From Methylocaldum sp002005105 (GTDB lineage Bacteria; Pseudomonadota; Gammaproteobacteria; Methylococcales; Methylococcaceae), in contig NZ_CP194902.1 of NCBI RefSeq assembly GCF_051027545.1, positions 1,798,001 through 1,862,000 of the forward strand: a DNA stretch of 64,000 nucleotides. Direction: 5' to 3'. Below the pieces are notes generated by a model. It worked only from the letters and a program-made list of their open reading frames with translations. It had not been told where the DNA came from and searched no databases. Positions 8,377 through 16,444 of the stretch are shown here, piece by piece (within the stretch, counting starts at the first letter, position 1; each line of letters opens with the position of its first letter). A program made the position numbers and the translations under genes.

Positions 8377-9399
8377 GTGAACATGACACCAGTCAAATCC
8401 CTGCTTTTTGCCGCCGCTTGCGCCGTCGCACTCGGCCAAACCGCCAGTGCCGCACCGGAGCACAATAACGCCCACGGTTACGGCAAGTTCGAGTTCGCCT
8501 TGATCGGCGACGTGCCGTATGCCCCGGCCGATTTTTGGAAGCTCGATAACGTGATCGCGGAAATCAATGCGAACCATAAATTGAAATGGGTTCTGCATGC
8601 CGGCGACATCAAGAACGGTTCCACCCTGTGCTCGGACGAAGTGTTCGAGGATCGGCTGCAACGCTTCCGGCGTTTCGAGATTCCCTTCGTTTTGACCCCC
8701 GGTGACAATGAATGGACGGATTGCCATCGCGCCAACAATGGCTCCTATCAGCCTTTGGAACGGCTGGCCAAGCTGCGAGAAATGTTCTATCCGGTGCCCG
8801 GTCAGACGCTGGGCGAGAAAACCATGACGGTGGAAACCCAGGCCGCCGATCCGAGCTATCCGGAATTCGTCGAGAACACGCGCTGGATGGAACAGCACGT
8901 CATGTTCGCGACAGTGCACATCGTCGGCAGCAATAACGGCCTGGCGCCGTTCGCCGCCCGCACCCCGGCCGACGACGAGGAAGTCGCTCGCCGCATCGAG
9001 GCGGCCCGCGCCTGGATCAGCGAGACCTTCGCGAAAGCCGAGGCGGAAGACGCACGCGGCGTGCTGCTTCTATTTCAAGCCAATCCCGGTTTCGAGCTAG
9101 CCAAGGGCAGCGCGGGGCGGCGCGGTTTCGAGGAAATTCTCGCCGACATGGAAGCGGAAGCGATCAAGTTCAAGAAGCCGGTCGTTTTCGCGCACGGCGA
9201 CTCGCATTATTACCGTGTGGACAAGCCCATGATGGGCAGTATCAGCAAGCGGCGCATCGAGAACGCGACGCGCGTGGAAACTTTCGGCGCGGACGACGTG
9301 CACTGGCTGCGGGTCGTCGTCGATCCGAATTCGGCGGACGTCTTCTCGGTTCATCAGGAAATCGTCGAAAAGAACCTGGAACAGCATCCGTTGCCCTAG
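8377..9399 (+). CDS. Secreted calcineurin-like metallophosphatase
   Basis: A 340-residue protein. GTG 8377 is preferred because GGAG lies six bases upstream; an ATG at 8383 is the alternative. It has a cleavable signal peptide (SLLFAAACAVALGQTASA) and dinuclear metallophosphoesterase motifs in order: ALIGDVPYA, LHAGDIKNG, LTPGDNEW and FAHGDSHYYR. Such enzymes hydrolyse phosphomono- or diesters in the periplasm. The Pho-like promoter, leader terminator and two PhoX genes downstream suggest phosphate scavenging. Its TAG stop coincides with the first bases of the repeat at 9397, and its own likely terminator now lies 190 bp away at 9591. Confidence 0.8.
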   Translation: MNMTPVKSLLFAAACAVALGQTASAAPEHNNAHGYGKFEFALIGDVPYAPADFWKLDNVIAEINANHKLKWVLHAGDIKNGSTLCSDEVFEDRLQRFRRFEIPFVLTPGDNEWTDCHRANNGSYQPLERLAKLREMFYPVPGQTLGEKTMTVETQAADPSYPEFVENTRWMEQHVMFATVHIVGSNNGLAPFAARTPADDEEVARRIEAARAWISETFAKAEAEDARGVLLLFQANPGFELAKGSAGRRGFEEILADMEAEAIKFKKPVVFAHGDSHYYRVDKPMMGSISKRRIENATRVETFGADDVHWLRVVVDPNSADVFSVHQEIVEKNLEQHPLP

Positions 9400-9539
9400 A
9401 GCATTTTCCGATTCGGTGCCAGAGAGCCCGATATGTAGGTCGGCAATCCCTTGCCGAACCGATAAGTCGGCAAAGGATTGCCGACCTACGTTCTTCCCGC
9501 CCGACACGAAGCCGTACACCGGGATGAAAAACGTTCTAA
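9397..9539. repeat. Dispersed repeat, family II, complete copy
   Basis: A 143-bp element with inverted ends TAGAGCATTTTCC and AAAACGTTCTA. It contains the inverted pair GTAGGTCGGCAATCCCTTGCC / GGCAAAGGATTGCCGACCTAC in slightly varied form. The TAG of the upstream gene is the first triplet of the element. Further copies or fragments lie near 9689, 13255, 22804, 29601, 32693, 33057, 35450, 37474, 42140 and 63630. Confidence 0.7.
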
Positions 9540-9590
9540 TCGGCCGACGAAACACCCTGCGAGAAGTTCCGGGGTACGTTTTAGCCGGTG

Positions 9591-9619
9591 AAAGGACCGC
9601 TTTCGCGGTCCTTTCTTTT
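9591..9619 (+). terminator. Intrinsic terminator
   Basis: AAAGGACCGC-TTTC-GCGGTCCTTT is a perfect 10-bp stem followed by CTTTT. It is most simply the original terminator of the metallophosphatase gene, pushed downstream by insertion of the family II repeat. Confidence 0.8.
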
Positions 9620-9688
9620 GCTCGCTTGCACGGGCGAAATTGCAGACATTCCGGCAGTATCCCAAGAGCTCAACTCTTTCCAGCATTC

Positions 9689-9765
9689 GTAGGTCGGCAA
9701 TCCTTTGCCGACAAACCCGTTGCGTCGGGAATGGATTCCCGACCTACGCGCGAGTGCCCGTACAG
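9689..9765. repeat. Family II repeat fragment
   Basis: An inverted pair of the GTAGGTCGGCAATCCTTTGCC word and its partner GGATTCCCGACCTAC, followed by GCGAGTGCCCGTACAG. The last stretch also appears at 13279, 22825 and 39287. Confidence 0.6.
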
Positions 9766-9783
9766 TCGTCCGGGGTCGCCAAA

Positions 9784-9828
9784 CTGTAACCAGATCTACT
9801 CACACCCGTCATTTTTGAATTCGAGAAT
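9784..9828 (+). promoter_or_regulatory. Pho-box-like promoter of phoX1
   Basis: CTGTAAC (9784) and CCGTCAT (9806) lie 22 bp apart, two PhoB periods. The intervening unit TCTACTC at 9795 is poor. GAGAAT (9823-9828) follows after 10 nt as a -10 candidate. This is weaker than the site at 13665. Confidence 0.45.
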
Positions 9829-9952
9829 TAGCCACACGGATGCCCCGCAACGAAATCCGCACCATCGATTCCGATGGGGATGGACGGTCGTGGCGGGAGA
9901 ACGCTTGGAACACGCTTCTCGACTAATGGCAACGCAAAATAACGGAGATCAC

Positions 9953-11458
9953 ATGACAACTCGTGACGACCATATCGACTTGATCCGCCACCTCGCGGCC
10001 GCCGATGCCAGGAAAGAACTCGACCCCAACTGGACGCTCAGCCGCCGCGGTTTCATCAAAAGCGGTATCGCCGCTGCCGCCGCTGTCGCCATGCCTTACA
10101 GCGTTCTCGGTTCGGGGCAGGCCCGCGCCGAAAACATTCCCTTCAGTCCCGATTACGGCCCGCTCTCGCCGGTATTTGACGAAGCTACCGGCTTGCCGCT
10201 GCTGAATCTGCCGGAAGGCTTCAAGTATTGGTCGTACGGCTGGACCGGCGACATCATGGATGACGGCATTCCCACCCCGAGCAATCACGACGGCATGGCC
10301 GTAGTCGCCGTCAACAATGGCCGCTACGTGCTGGTACGCAACCACGAGAAAGGCGGCGTGACCGGCTCCTTCGCGGCTCCCGAACTGACTTACGACCCTG
10401 CTTGCGACGGCGGCACGACCAATCTCATCTTCGCCCCGAATTCGCGTGGTAACAAATGGGCGTCGAGCCGGGCCTCGATTTCCGGCACCATCCGCAACTG
10501 CGCCGGCGGCCCCACGCCCTGGAATTCGTGGATCAGCTGCGAGGAAACCACCAACGGCTTGCACACCAACCCCGCCTACACCAAGCAGCACGGTTACTGC
10601 TTCGACGTTCCCGCCGTGGGCGAAGCCAAACCCATCGCGCTGGTCGACATGGGCTGCTTCAGCCACGAAGCCGTTGCGGTCAATCCGGCCACCGGCATCA
10701 TCTACGAGACCGAGGACAGCACGCCGTCCGGTTTCTACCGCTTCATTCCCAACGTGCCGGGCAAGCCGGCCATGGGTGGCAAGCTGCAGATGATGAAACT
10801 CGTTGTTGCTCCCAATGCCACCCGCACCATCAATGGCGTTTCTTACCCCTACTATGACACCGGCGTCGCCCAGCCTGCGGGTGCAACATGGGATGTCGAG
10901 TGGGTGGATATCGAGGAGCCGAACAAGCCCTTCATCACCGGCACCACGTACGGCGGCGTGGTTTCCCAGGGCATCATGCAGGGCGCCGCGAGCCTGCGCC
11001 GCGGCGAAGGCGTGTGGTACGGCAACGGCATCATCTACGTCTGCTCGACCAGCGGCGGTGTCGCGGGCCGCGGCCAGATCTTCGCCTACGACCCGGTCAA
11101 CGAAACCTTCAGCCTGGTTTACGAATCGGCCGATCGCAACGTGTTGGACAACCCGGACAACATTGCCTGGAGTCCGCGCGGCAGCCTAATCCTCTGCGAA
11201 GACGGCAGCAACGCCGTCTCGCGCATGCACGGCCTGACCATCGACGGAAAGATCTTCCCGTTCTGCGAAAACAACATGGATTTCAGAGCCGAGGGCATGG
11301 GCTCGATTTCGCGTAACGGTGTCACCTACGACAGAAACCAGCGCGGTGCGGAGTTCGCGGGCGCGACCTTCCAGGACGAGTGGCTGTTTGTCAATATCCA
11401 GGCCAATCCGGGCATTACCTTTGCCATCACCGGGCCGTGGGGTAACGGCGCGCTGTAA
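9953..11458 (+). CDS. phoX: Tat-exported PhoX-type phosphatase (DUF839), copy 1
   Basis: A 501-residue protein starting at ATG 9953, with GGAG five bases upstream; an open frame extends further 5' but contains repeats. A twin-arginine signal SRRGFIKSG is followed by an alanine-rich hydrophobic stretch ending QARA. The mature part has DUF839 features such as DGMAVVAVNNGRYVLVRNHE, WNSWISCEET, CFSHEAVAVNPATGIIYETE and SGFYRFIPN. PhoX enzymes are calcium/iron-dependent phosphomonoesterases that release phosphate from organic esters. TatABC is encoded directly downstream. The TAA stop is fused to a family I repeat. Confidence 0.85.
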   Translation: MTTRDDHIDLIRHLAAADARKELDPNWTLSRRGFIKSGIAAAAAVAMPYSVLGSGQARAENIPFSPDYGPLSPVFDEATGLPLLNLPEGFKYWSYGWTGDIMDDGIPTPSNHDGMAVVAVNNGRYVLVRNHEKGGVTGSFAAPELTYDPACDGGTTNLIFAPNSRGNKWASSRASISGTIRNCAGGPTPWNSWISCEETTNGLHTNPAYTKQHGYCFDVPAVGEAKPIALVDMGCFSHEAVAVNPATGIIYETEDSTPSGFYRFIPNVPGKPAMGGKLQMMKLVVAPNATRTINGVSYPYYDTGVAQPAGATWDVEWVDIEEPNKPFITGTTYGGVVSQGIMQGAASLRRGEGVWYGNGIIYVCSTSGGVAGRGQIFAYDPVNETFSLVYESADRNVLDNPDNIAWSPRGSLILCEDGSNAVSRMHGLTIDGKIFPFCENNMDFRAEGMGSISRNGVTYDRNQRGAEFAGATFQDEWLFVNIQANPGITFAITGPWGNGAL

Positions 11459-11605
11459 TTCCAAATCGCCTTCAATAAGTCGTAAATTCTTGTAGCTCGG
11501 TGGGTTAGACCGTGAGGCCGTAACCCACCGAGCGACCTCGAATCGGCGGGTTACGCTCCGCTAACCCGCCCTACATTAATATGGATTCGAATGCTAAAAG
11601 GCATA
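11459..11605. repeat. Family I repeat abutting the phoX1 stop
   Basis: A copy of the TTCCAAATCGC family. Its first bases directly follow the TAA of phoX1. The central stem pairs GGTGGGTTAG-type and CTAACCCGCC-type arms. The far end is degraded (CGAATGCTAAAAGGCAT). Confidence 0.65.
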
Positions 11606-11610
11606 AGACA

Positions 11611-11696
11611 GCGCGGCGACAAGCCGCGTGAGCCCGGGCCGGGCATGTACCGGCCTGGGCGCCGGCCCGAAATATCAGGAGGGTGTTTTCGGGCCT
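11611..11696. repeat. Triple-hairpin element, copy 1
   Basis: Three successive hairpins: GCGCGGC-GACAA-GCCGCGT; GCCCGGGCCGG-7 nt-CCGGCCTGGGC; and GGCCCG plus AAATATC closing the loop AGGAG. A second copy at 29188-29273 differs by substitutions that keep pairing. A short CTGATT-AATA-AATCAG hairpin follows. The strand is not known. Confidence 0.6.
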
Positions 11697-11853
11697 GATC
11701 CTGATTAATAAATCAGAAAGAGGCGGATACGCCGGCTTCAACGGTTGGAGTCACGTCAGTTCCCCGGGCGTTCACTAAGAACGTCTTGGGGATGACAGGG
11801 ACCGATCACATCAATGTGTTCCGGATACGGGTTACTCAACCGTAAACGGCGTT

Positions 11854-11887
11854 TGGTCATTCTTCCGTAACACGTGCCTGCTAACGT
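11854..11887 (+). promoter_or_regulatory. Pho-box-like promoter of tatABC
   Basis: TGGTCAT (11854) and CCGTAAC (11865) are spaced 11 bp apart. Ten bases later comes TAACGT (11882-11887) as a -10 candidate, 39 bp before the tatA start. There are only two units, so confidence is moderate. Confidence 0.5.
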
Positions 11888-11925
11888 GTGCGGAGTTCGT
11901 TCGAGATTCAATTTTTGAGGTACAC

Positions 11926-12141
11926 ATGGGCATAGGCGTTTGGGAATTGTTGCTGGTTTTTATGATCGTCCTTCTGATTTTCGGCACCAAGAAGCTGCGG
12001 ACCATAGGCGGCGATCTCGGCGGGGCGATTCGGAGTTTCAGAAAATCCATGAACGAAGCCGAGGACGACAAGTCTCCCGTTGGCGAACGTGATGCGGAAT
12101 TCGGGACTTCGCCGTCCGACGTCGCAAGCCCGAAGGCCTAA
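11926..12141 (+). CDS. tatA: Twin-arginine translocase subunit TatA
   Basis: A 71-residue protein. A single N-terminal transmembrane helix (WELLLVFMIVLLIF) is followed by the conserved GTKKLRTIGGDLGGAIRSFR hinge and amphipathic helix, then a charged tail. TatA oligomers form the conduit for folded proteins recruited by TatBC. GAGG lies six bases before the ATG. It is first in the tatABC operon, which is flanked on both sides by genes for twin-arginine PhoX proteins, the obvious clients. Confidence 0.92.
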   Translation: MGIGVWELLLVFMIVLLIFGTKKLRTIGGDLGGAIRSFRKSMNEAEDDKSPVGERDAEFGTSPSDVASPKA

Positions 12142-12164
12142 TCTCTCTTCTACTGCCCGTCGTT

Positions 12165-12488
12165 ATGTTCGAGATCGGCTTTTGGGAAATGGTGCTCGTG
12201 GGCGCTGTCAGCCTGCTGGTCCTGGGGCCCGAGCGGTTGCCACGCGTGGCCCGCAAGACGGCACTGTGGGTTCGGAAGGCAAAGTCCGCCATAGGGTCGG
12301 TCAAGGCGGATATCGATCGCGAACTGGAACTCGAAGAGATCAGGCAGTCATTGAAGGTGAAAGCCGGCAGGCGTATCTCTCTCTTGGAAGAGACGCCGTC
12401 ATCCCGCGCGAAGCGGACGGGCTCCGAGCCGGAAACGGACGCCTCCACAATCGGTAACGGTGGTAGAAATGCGGAACCGGAAGCCTGA
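12165..12488 (+). CDS. tatB: Twin-arginine translocase subunit TatB
   Basis: A 107-residue protein beginning MFEIGFWEMVLVGAVSLLVL with the conserved GPERLPRVARKTALW segment, diagnostic of TatB. A long amphipathic, charged C-terminal region follows. TatB works with TatC as the signal-peptide receptor in the inner membrane. It lies 23 bp after tatA and ends just before the tatC ATG. Confidence 0.92.
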   Translation: MFEIGFWEMVLVGAVSLLVLGPERLPRVARKTALWVRKAKSAIGSVKADIDRELELEEIRQSLKVKAGRRISLLEETPSSRAKRTGSEPETDASTIGNGGRNAEPEA

Positions 12489-12489
12489 C

Positions 12490-13257
12490 ATGGAGTCCGA
12501 GAGTCTTGGCGAAATGGGCTGGATGAGCCATCTGGTCGAGCTGAGGAATCGATTGCTCAGATCCGTCCTCGCCGTGCTGCTGCTTTTTCTTGGATTGGTT
12601 TATTTTTCCAACCCCATCTATTCCTGTCTGGCCGAACCGCTGATGCGGCATTTGCCGGCGGGCTCGCAGATGATCGCCATCGAGGTGGCCTCGCCGTTTC
12701 TGACGCCTTTCAAGCTGACCTTTGCGGTGGCGGTGTTCCTCGCCGTGCCGTTCATCCTCTACCAAGCCTGGGCCTTCGTCGCGCCCGGCCTTTATCGTCA
12801 TGAAAGACGCGTGTTCATCCCGCTCTTGCTGGCCAGTACGATCTTGTTCTACGTCGGTATCGCATTCGCCTATTTCGCGGTCTTTCCGGTGATATTCGGC
12901 TTCATGGCCGCTGCCGCCCCGCAGGGAGTCGCCGTCATGACCGATATTTCCCATTATCTGGATTTCGTGCTGTCTCTCTTGCTTGCCTTCGGCGCCGTGT
13001 TCGAGGTTCCGATATTGACCTTGCTCCTGGTCAAGAGCGGTGCAGTCGATTACCGCGACCTGAAAGAAAAACGCCCGTACGCCATCGTAGCGGCGTTCAT
13101 CGTCGGCGCTGTTCTGACGCCGCCCGACGTCATCTCGCAAACTCTCATGGCCGTGCCGATTTGGCTGTTATTCGAGGTCGGCGTGGTCCTCGCGTACTTT
13201 TCCACCGCGAAATCCTCGCAAGACGCGGAAACGCCGGTTACTCAGGATATCGGCTAG
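12490..13257 (+). CDS. tatC: Twin-arginine translocase subunit TatC
   Basis: A 255-residue polytopic protein with six helices. It opens MGWMSHLVELRNRLLRS, the cytoplasmic binding region for the RR motif, and has the conserved FLTPFKLTF loop and YRDLKEKRPYAIVAAFIVGAVLTPPD. ATG 12490 is chosen because GGAAG precedes it at proper spacing; the open frame extends back into tatB. It completes the export apparatus. Its TAG stop is the first triplet of a family II repeat. Confidence 0.93.
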   Translation: MESESLGEMGWMSHLVELRNRLLRSVLAVLLLFLGLVYFSNPIYSCLAEPLMRHLPAGSQMIAIEVASPFLTPFKLTFAVAVFLAVPFILYQAWAFVAPGLYRHERRVFIPLLLASTILFYVGIAFAYFAVFPVIFGFMAAAAPQGVAVMTDISHYLDFVLSLLLAFGAVFEVPILTLLLVKSGAVDYRDLKEKRPYAIVAAFIVGAVLTPPDVISQTLMAVPIWLLFEVGVVLAYFSTAKSSQDAETPVTQDIG

Positions 13258-13590
13258 AGCATTTTCATATCTACTGTACGGGCACTCGCGCGTAGGTCGG
13301 GAATCCCTCCCAATCGCAAACGGTGTCTCCAATCGCAAACGATCGGTTCGGGAGCACCGAACCGATCCTTCCAGGAGCGCCGAAGCCGCCCTTCCCGACG
13401 GTGCAGTTGGGCCAACGGGTGCGTCGGCAAAGGATTGCCGACCTACGAATGCTCCACGGCGATTCCTCAGAAGTTTGCCATTTTGCGACTCAAGGTGTCG
13501 TAGGTCGGCAATCCTTTGCCGACGCTGGGCCGCGACGGGATTCCCGATCTACGACGCCTTGGCCGAACGATCATGTGCATATTCCAACAT
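13255..13590. repeat. Composite family II repeat with hairpin modules
   Basis: Begins TAGAGCATTTTC at the tatC stop. It includes GGAATCCC/GATTGCCGACCTAC words, two copies of CCAATCGCAAAC separated by short modules, and a 10-bp hairpin ATCGGTTCGG-5 nt-CCGAACCGAT. A second GTAGGTCGGCAATCC inverted pair lies at 13500-13553. No gene is seen. 13591-13664 shows nothing further. Confidence 0.6.
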
Positions 13591-13664
13591 AACGATCGCC
13601 GATCCTGTCACTCGCTCGGCCTTCCCCCTGACCGCACCTCGGAAATCCCGCGTCCGACATCCAC

Positions 13665-13709
13665 ATGTCATCAAACATTCATTAGCCGGTCATGATGGTC
13701 GGCTAAGTT
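13665..13709 (+). promoter_or_regulatory. Pho-box promoter of phoX2
   Basis: Three 7-mers at an exact 11-bp period: ATGTCAT (13665), CATTCAT (13676) and CGGTCAT (13687). They match CTGTCAT at 6, 5 and 6 of 7 positions. TAAGTT (13704-13709) follows after 10 nt as the -10. This is the clearest Pho box in the window, about 100 bp before the start codon. Confidence 0.7.
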
Positions 13710-13807
13710 ACGCCCGACCCGCAGTGAATGTGCCGGCAACCGCATCGGAATATCCGCGGCTTATTCCTGCGTGGTGACCAATTCCAACAAGAACTCTGGA
13801 GTATTCG

Positions 13808-16144
13808 ATGAAAGGTGAGCGACATCCGAAAAACGACGTGACCATGAATCCGTCGGGCAACGAATCCATTCGCGACGTGATCGAGCGTACCGACTTGGGG
13901 CGTCGGCATTTCATGCAAACGACGATCAGCGCGTCTGTTCTGGCTGCTATCGGCGGCGTCAACATGAAGAGCATCATTGGTGCAGTTGAAGCGGCGCCGC
14001 TGCCCGCCGGCAACGGCTTCGCCGGGATCGGTTTCGAGAGCGTACCGCCCAGCCTGGCGCCGGTCGCCGATAAAGTAACGGTCCCGGCAGGATATACGGT
14101 GGAAGTACTGGCGTCCTGGGGAGATCCAATCATGAAGCGCGCGCCGGCTTGGGACGAAGACGCCAGCCAGGATGCCGCCGCTCAGGAAAAGCAGTTCGGC
14201 ATGCATAACGACGGCATGCACTACTTCCCAATTTCCTCGCACGGCATCGGTCACGGAAGGAATCCGGTGCGCGGCCTGTTGTGCGTCAATCACGAATACA
14301 CTCACGAAGAAATTCTGCACGGCGCGGAAGGTTTGGCCGGCGGCGCCGGCGTCACCATCGCGAAGGTGCGCAAATCCCAGGCCGGCCATGGCATATCGGT
14401 GGTCGAAGTGCGCAAGAACCGCGGAAAATGGCAGGTCATCGGTACCTCACCCTTCGGCCGCCGCATCACCGGCAACACCCGGATGAAAATATCCGGCCCG
14501 GCGGCCGGGCATGCCTTGATGCAGTCGAAGAAGTTCGACATCCAGCCGACGGGCTCGGTCGAGGTCGGCATCAACGACGGCTACCATTGCCACGGAACGC
14601 TCAACAACTGCGCGAACGGTTACACCCCCTGGGGCACCTATTTGACCTGCGAAGAAAACTGGAACGGCTACTTCGGGTGGAACAGCGGCGAAAGCGTCGA
14701 TGCGGCCGATCCGAACCGCGCAGCAATTCTCAACGATCAAGCCCGTTACGGCATCGTGGCCGGGGGTTTCGGCTATCGCTGGCATGAAGCCGACCCGCGG
14801 TTCAATGCAGCCACCAACCCGCTGGAGCCCTATTTGTTCGGCTGGGTGGTGGAAATCGATCCTTTCGATCCCGAGAGCAAGCCGGTCAAGCGCACCGCCA
14901 TGGGCCGATTCAAGCACGAGAGCGCTCAGGTAGCCGTGGATGGCAACAGCCGGGTCGCCTTTTACATGGGCGACGACGAACGCAACGAATACATCTACAA
15001 ATTCGTTGCCGCCAAACGGTTCAATCGCCACAAACGCGCCGACAATCGCAACCTGCTGGACAAAGGCACGCTCTACGTCGCCAGGTTCACCGACATGCCT
15101 GGCGCCGGAGCGGAAACCTATCGCGGCGAATGGATCGCGCTGGAGCCGGATACGACGTCCGTGATTCCCAATGGCGCGGGCGGATACTACAAGCTGCGCG
15201 AGTTGCCGCAGTTTGCCGGCGCGGACGACGCGGAAGTGCAGGCCCTGATCCTGATCAAGACCCGTCAGGCCGCCGATGCGGTCGGCGCCACCATGATGGA
15301 CCGCCCGGAATGGACCGCGCTGCGCACTTATTACGATCCCGAGTTTTCGTTCAAAGGTTACTCGGTCTACAACGACCAGCGTCCGCTGGAAATCTATTGC
15401 ACCTTGACCAACAACAACCGCCGCGGCGGTGGCGGCAGTACGCCGGCGACCTCGTCCAACAAGGCCGACGGCACGACGACGGCCGCCAGCGCACGTCCGC
15501 CGGTGGATATGGCCAACCCGCGCCCGGACAACGACTACGGTCACATCATCCGCTGGCGCGAGGACGGCAATGTCGTCACCGCGACCGGCTTCGAGTGGGA
15601 CATCTTCATGCTCTGCGGCGATTCGATCACCGCCAAGACTCTGGGGGCGAATTATCAGTCCGGCAATCTGGTGAACGGCGCCGCCGGCACCGGTCCGTAC
15701 TATGAGGGCGACATTGTCGACGCACCGGCGGGCTCCGCCGATTTCGGAGCGCCGGACGGCCTGTGGTTCGACCAGTTCGGACGGCTGTGGATACAGACCG
15801 ACCAGGCCGGCGATGCGAGCGGCGATTGGGTCAACATCGGTGCCAACATCATGGCCTGCGCGGACCCCAACACCAAGGAAGTGCGCCGTTTCCTGACCGG
15901 ACCCCACAAGTGCGAAGTCACCGGCGTCACCAGCACGCCCGACGGCAAGACCCTATTCGTCGGCGTCCAGCATCCCGGCGAAGATTCGCCCGCGTCTAAC
16001 CCGACGCAGTACAGCAACTGGCCGCAAAGCCAGTTCACCGTCAACAGCGCCGGCCAGCCCTTGCCTAACACTCCGGGCCTGAGCCGTCCGCGTTCCTCCG
16101 TCCTGGTCATCACCAAGGACGATGGCGGCATCATCGGTTCGTAG
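13808..16144 (+). CDS. phoX: Tat-exported PhoX-type phosphatase (DUF839), copy 2
   Basis: A 778-residue protein starting at ATG 13808, with GGAG six bases upstream. The Tat signal DLGRRHFMQTTISASVLAAI has the RR pair but lacks the usual Ser/Thr before it. PhoX hallmarks follow: GLLCVNHEYTHEE, NNCANGYTPWGTYLTCEENW, HESAQVAVD, FYMGDDERNEYIYKFV and DGLWFDQFGRLWIQTDQ. This is the larger PhoX form known as a calcium/iron phosphatase, distinct in length from the 501-residue copy at 9953. It lies downstream of tatABC with its own Pho box. A glycine/serine-rich insert (RRGGGGSTPATSSNK) interrupts the propeller. Confidence 0.9.
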   Translation: MKGERHPKNDVTMNPSGNESIRDVIERTDLGRRHFMQTTISASVLAAIGGVNMKSIIGAVEAAPLPAGNGFAGIGFESVPPSLAPVADKVTVPAGYTVEVLASWGDPIMKRAPAWDEDASQDAAAQEKQFGMHNDGMHYFPISSHGIGHGRNPVRGLLCVNHEYTHEEILHGAEGLAGGAGVTIAKVRKSQAGHGISVVEVRKNRGKWQVIGTSPFGRRITGNTRMKISGPAAGHALMQSKKFDIQPTGSVEVGINDGYHCHGTLNNCANGYTPWGTYLTCEENWNGYFGWNSGESVDAADPNRAAILNDQARYGIVAGGFGYRWHEADPRFNAATNPLEPYLFGWVVEIDPFDPESKPVKRTAMGRFKHESAQVAVDGNSRVAFYMGDDERNEYIYKFVAAKRFNRHKRADNRNLLDKGTLYVARFTDMPGAGAETYRGEWIALEPDTTSVIPNGAGGYYKLRELPQFAGADDAEVQALILIKTRQAADAVGATMMDRPEWTALRTYYDPEFSFKGYSVYNDQRPLEIYCTLTNNNRRGGGGSTPATSSNKADGTTTAASARPPVDMANPRPDNDYGHIIRWREDGNVVTATGFEWDIFMLCGDSITAKTLGANYQSGNLVNGAAGTGPYYEGDIVDAPAGSADFGAPDGLWFDQFGRLWIQTDQAGDASGDWVNIGANIMACADPNTKEVRRFLTGPHKCEVTGVTSTPDGKTLFVGVQHPGEDSPASNPTQYSNWPQSQFTVNSAGQPLPNTPGLSRPRSSVLVITKDDGGIIGS

Positions 16145-16158
16145 GATCCGTGCGTTCA

Positions 16159-16184
16159 GCGGCGGGGCGGGCATGCCCCGCCGC
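16159..16184. terminator. Strong hairpin after phoX2
   Basis: GCGGCGGGGC-GGGCAT-GCCCCGCCGC forms a perfect 10-bp GC stem 15 bp after the stop. There is no T-tract, so it may stabilise the message or act with a Rho site rather than be a classic intrinsic terminator. Confidence 0.5.
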
Positions 16185-16210
16185 GACACATAGTCATGCC
16201 GGATTCTTAT

Positions 16211-16378
16211 TGCATTCGGCATTCGAATGAACATGAATCGTAGGGTGGGTTAGCGAAGCGTAACCCACCGACCCTTCGACTTGGCTCAGGACAGGTCCGA
16301 GGTCGCTCAGTGGGTTACGGCCTCGCCGCCTAACCCACTCTTACAAAAATTGATTCCTGATTGAAAGCGATTTGGAAT
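16211..16378. repeat. Family I repeat with inserted fragment
   Basis: An inverted copy (GCATTCGGCATTCGAATGAACATG to GAAAGCGATTTGGAAT, read in parts). The central loop carries the extra word CCTTCGACTTGGCTCAGGAC, also present in the copy at 62512 but not in those at 7819 or 37140. Confidence 0.65.
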
Positions 16379-16444
16379 TAGTAACGGCTGAAAACAAGGT
16401 TTCGTTCATGTTTCCGGTGCAGCGTGGGTTAGATGCGCGGAGAG

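Noticed and set aside
9416..9952. N-terminal extension of the first PhoX to 680 residues
   Set aside because: The extension translates repeat DNA and a terminator. The Tat signal and a good Shine-Dalgarno place the start at 9953.
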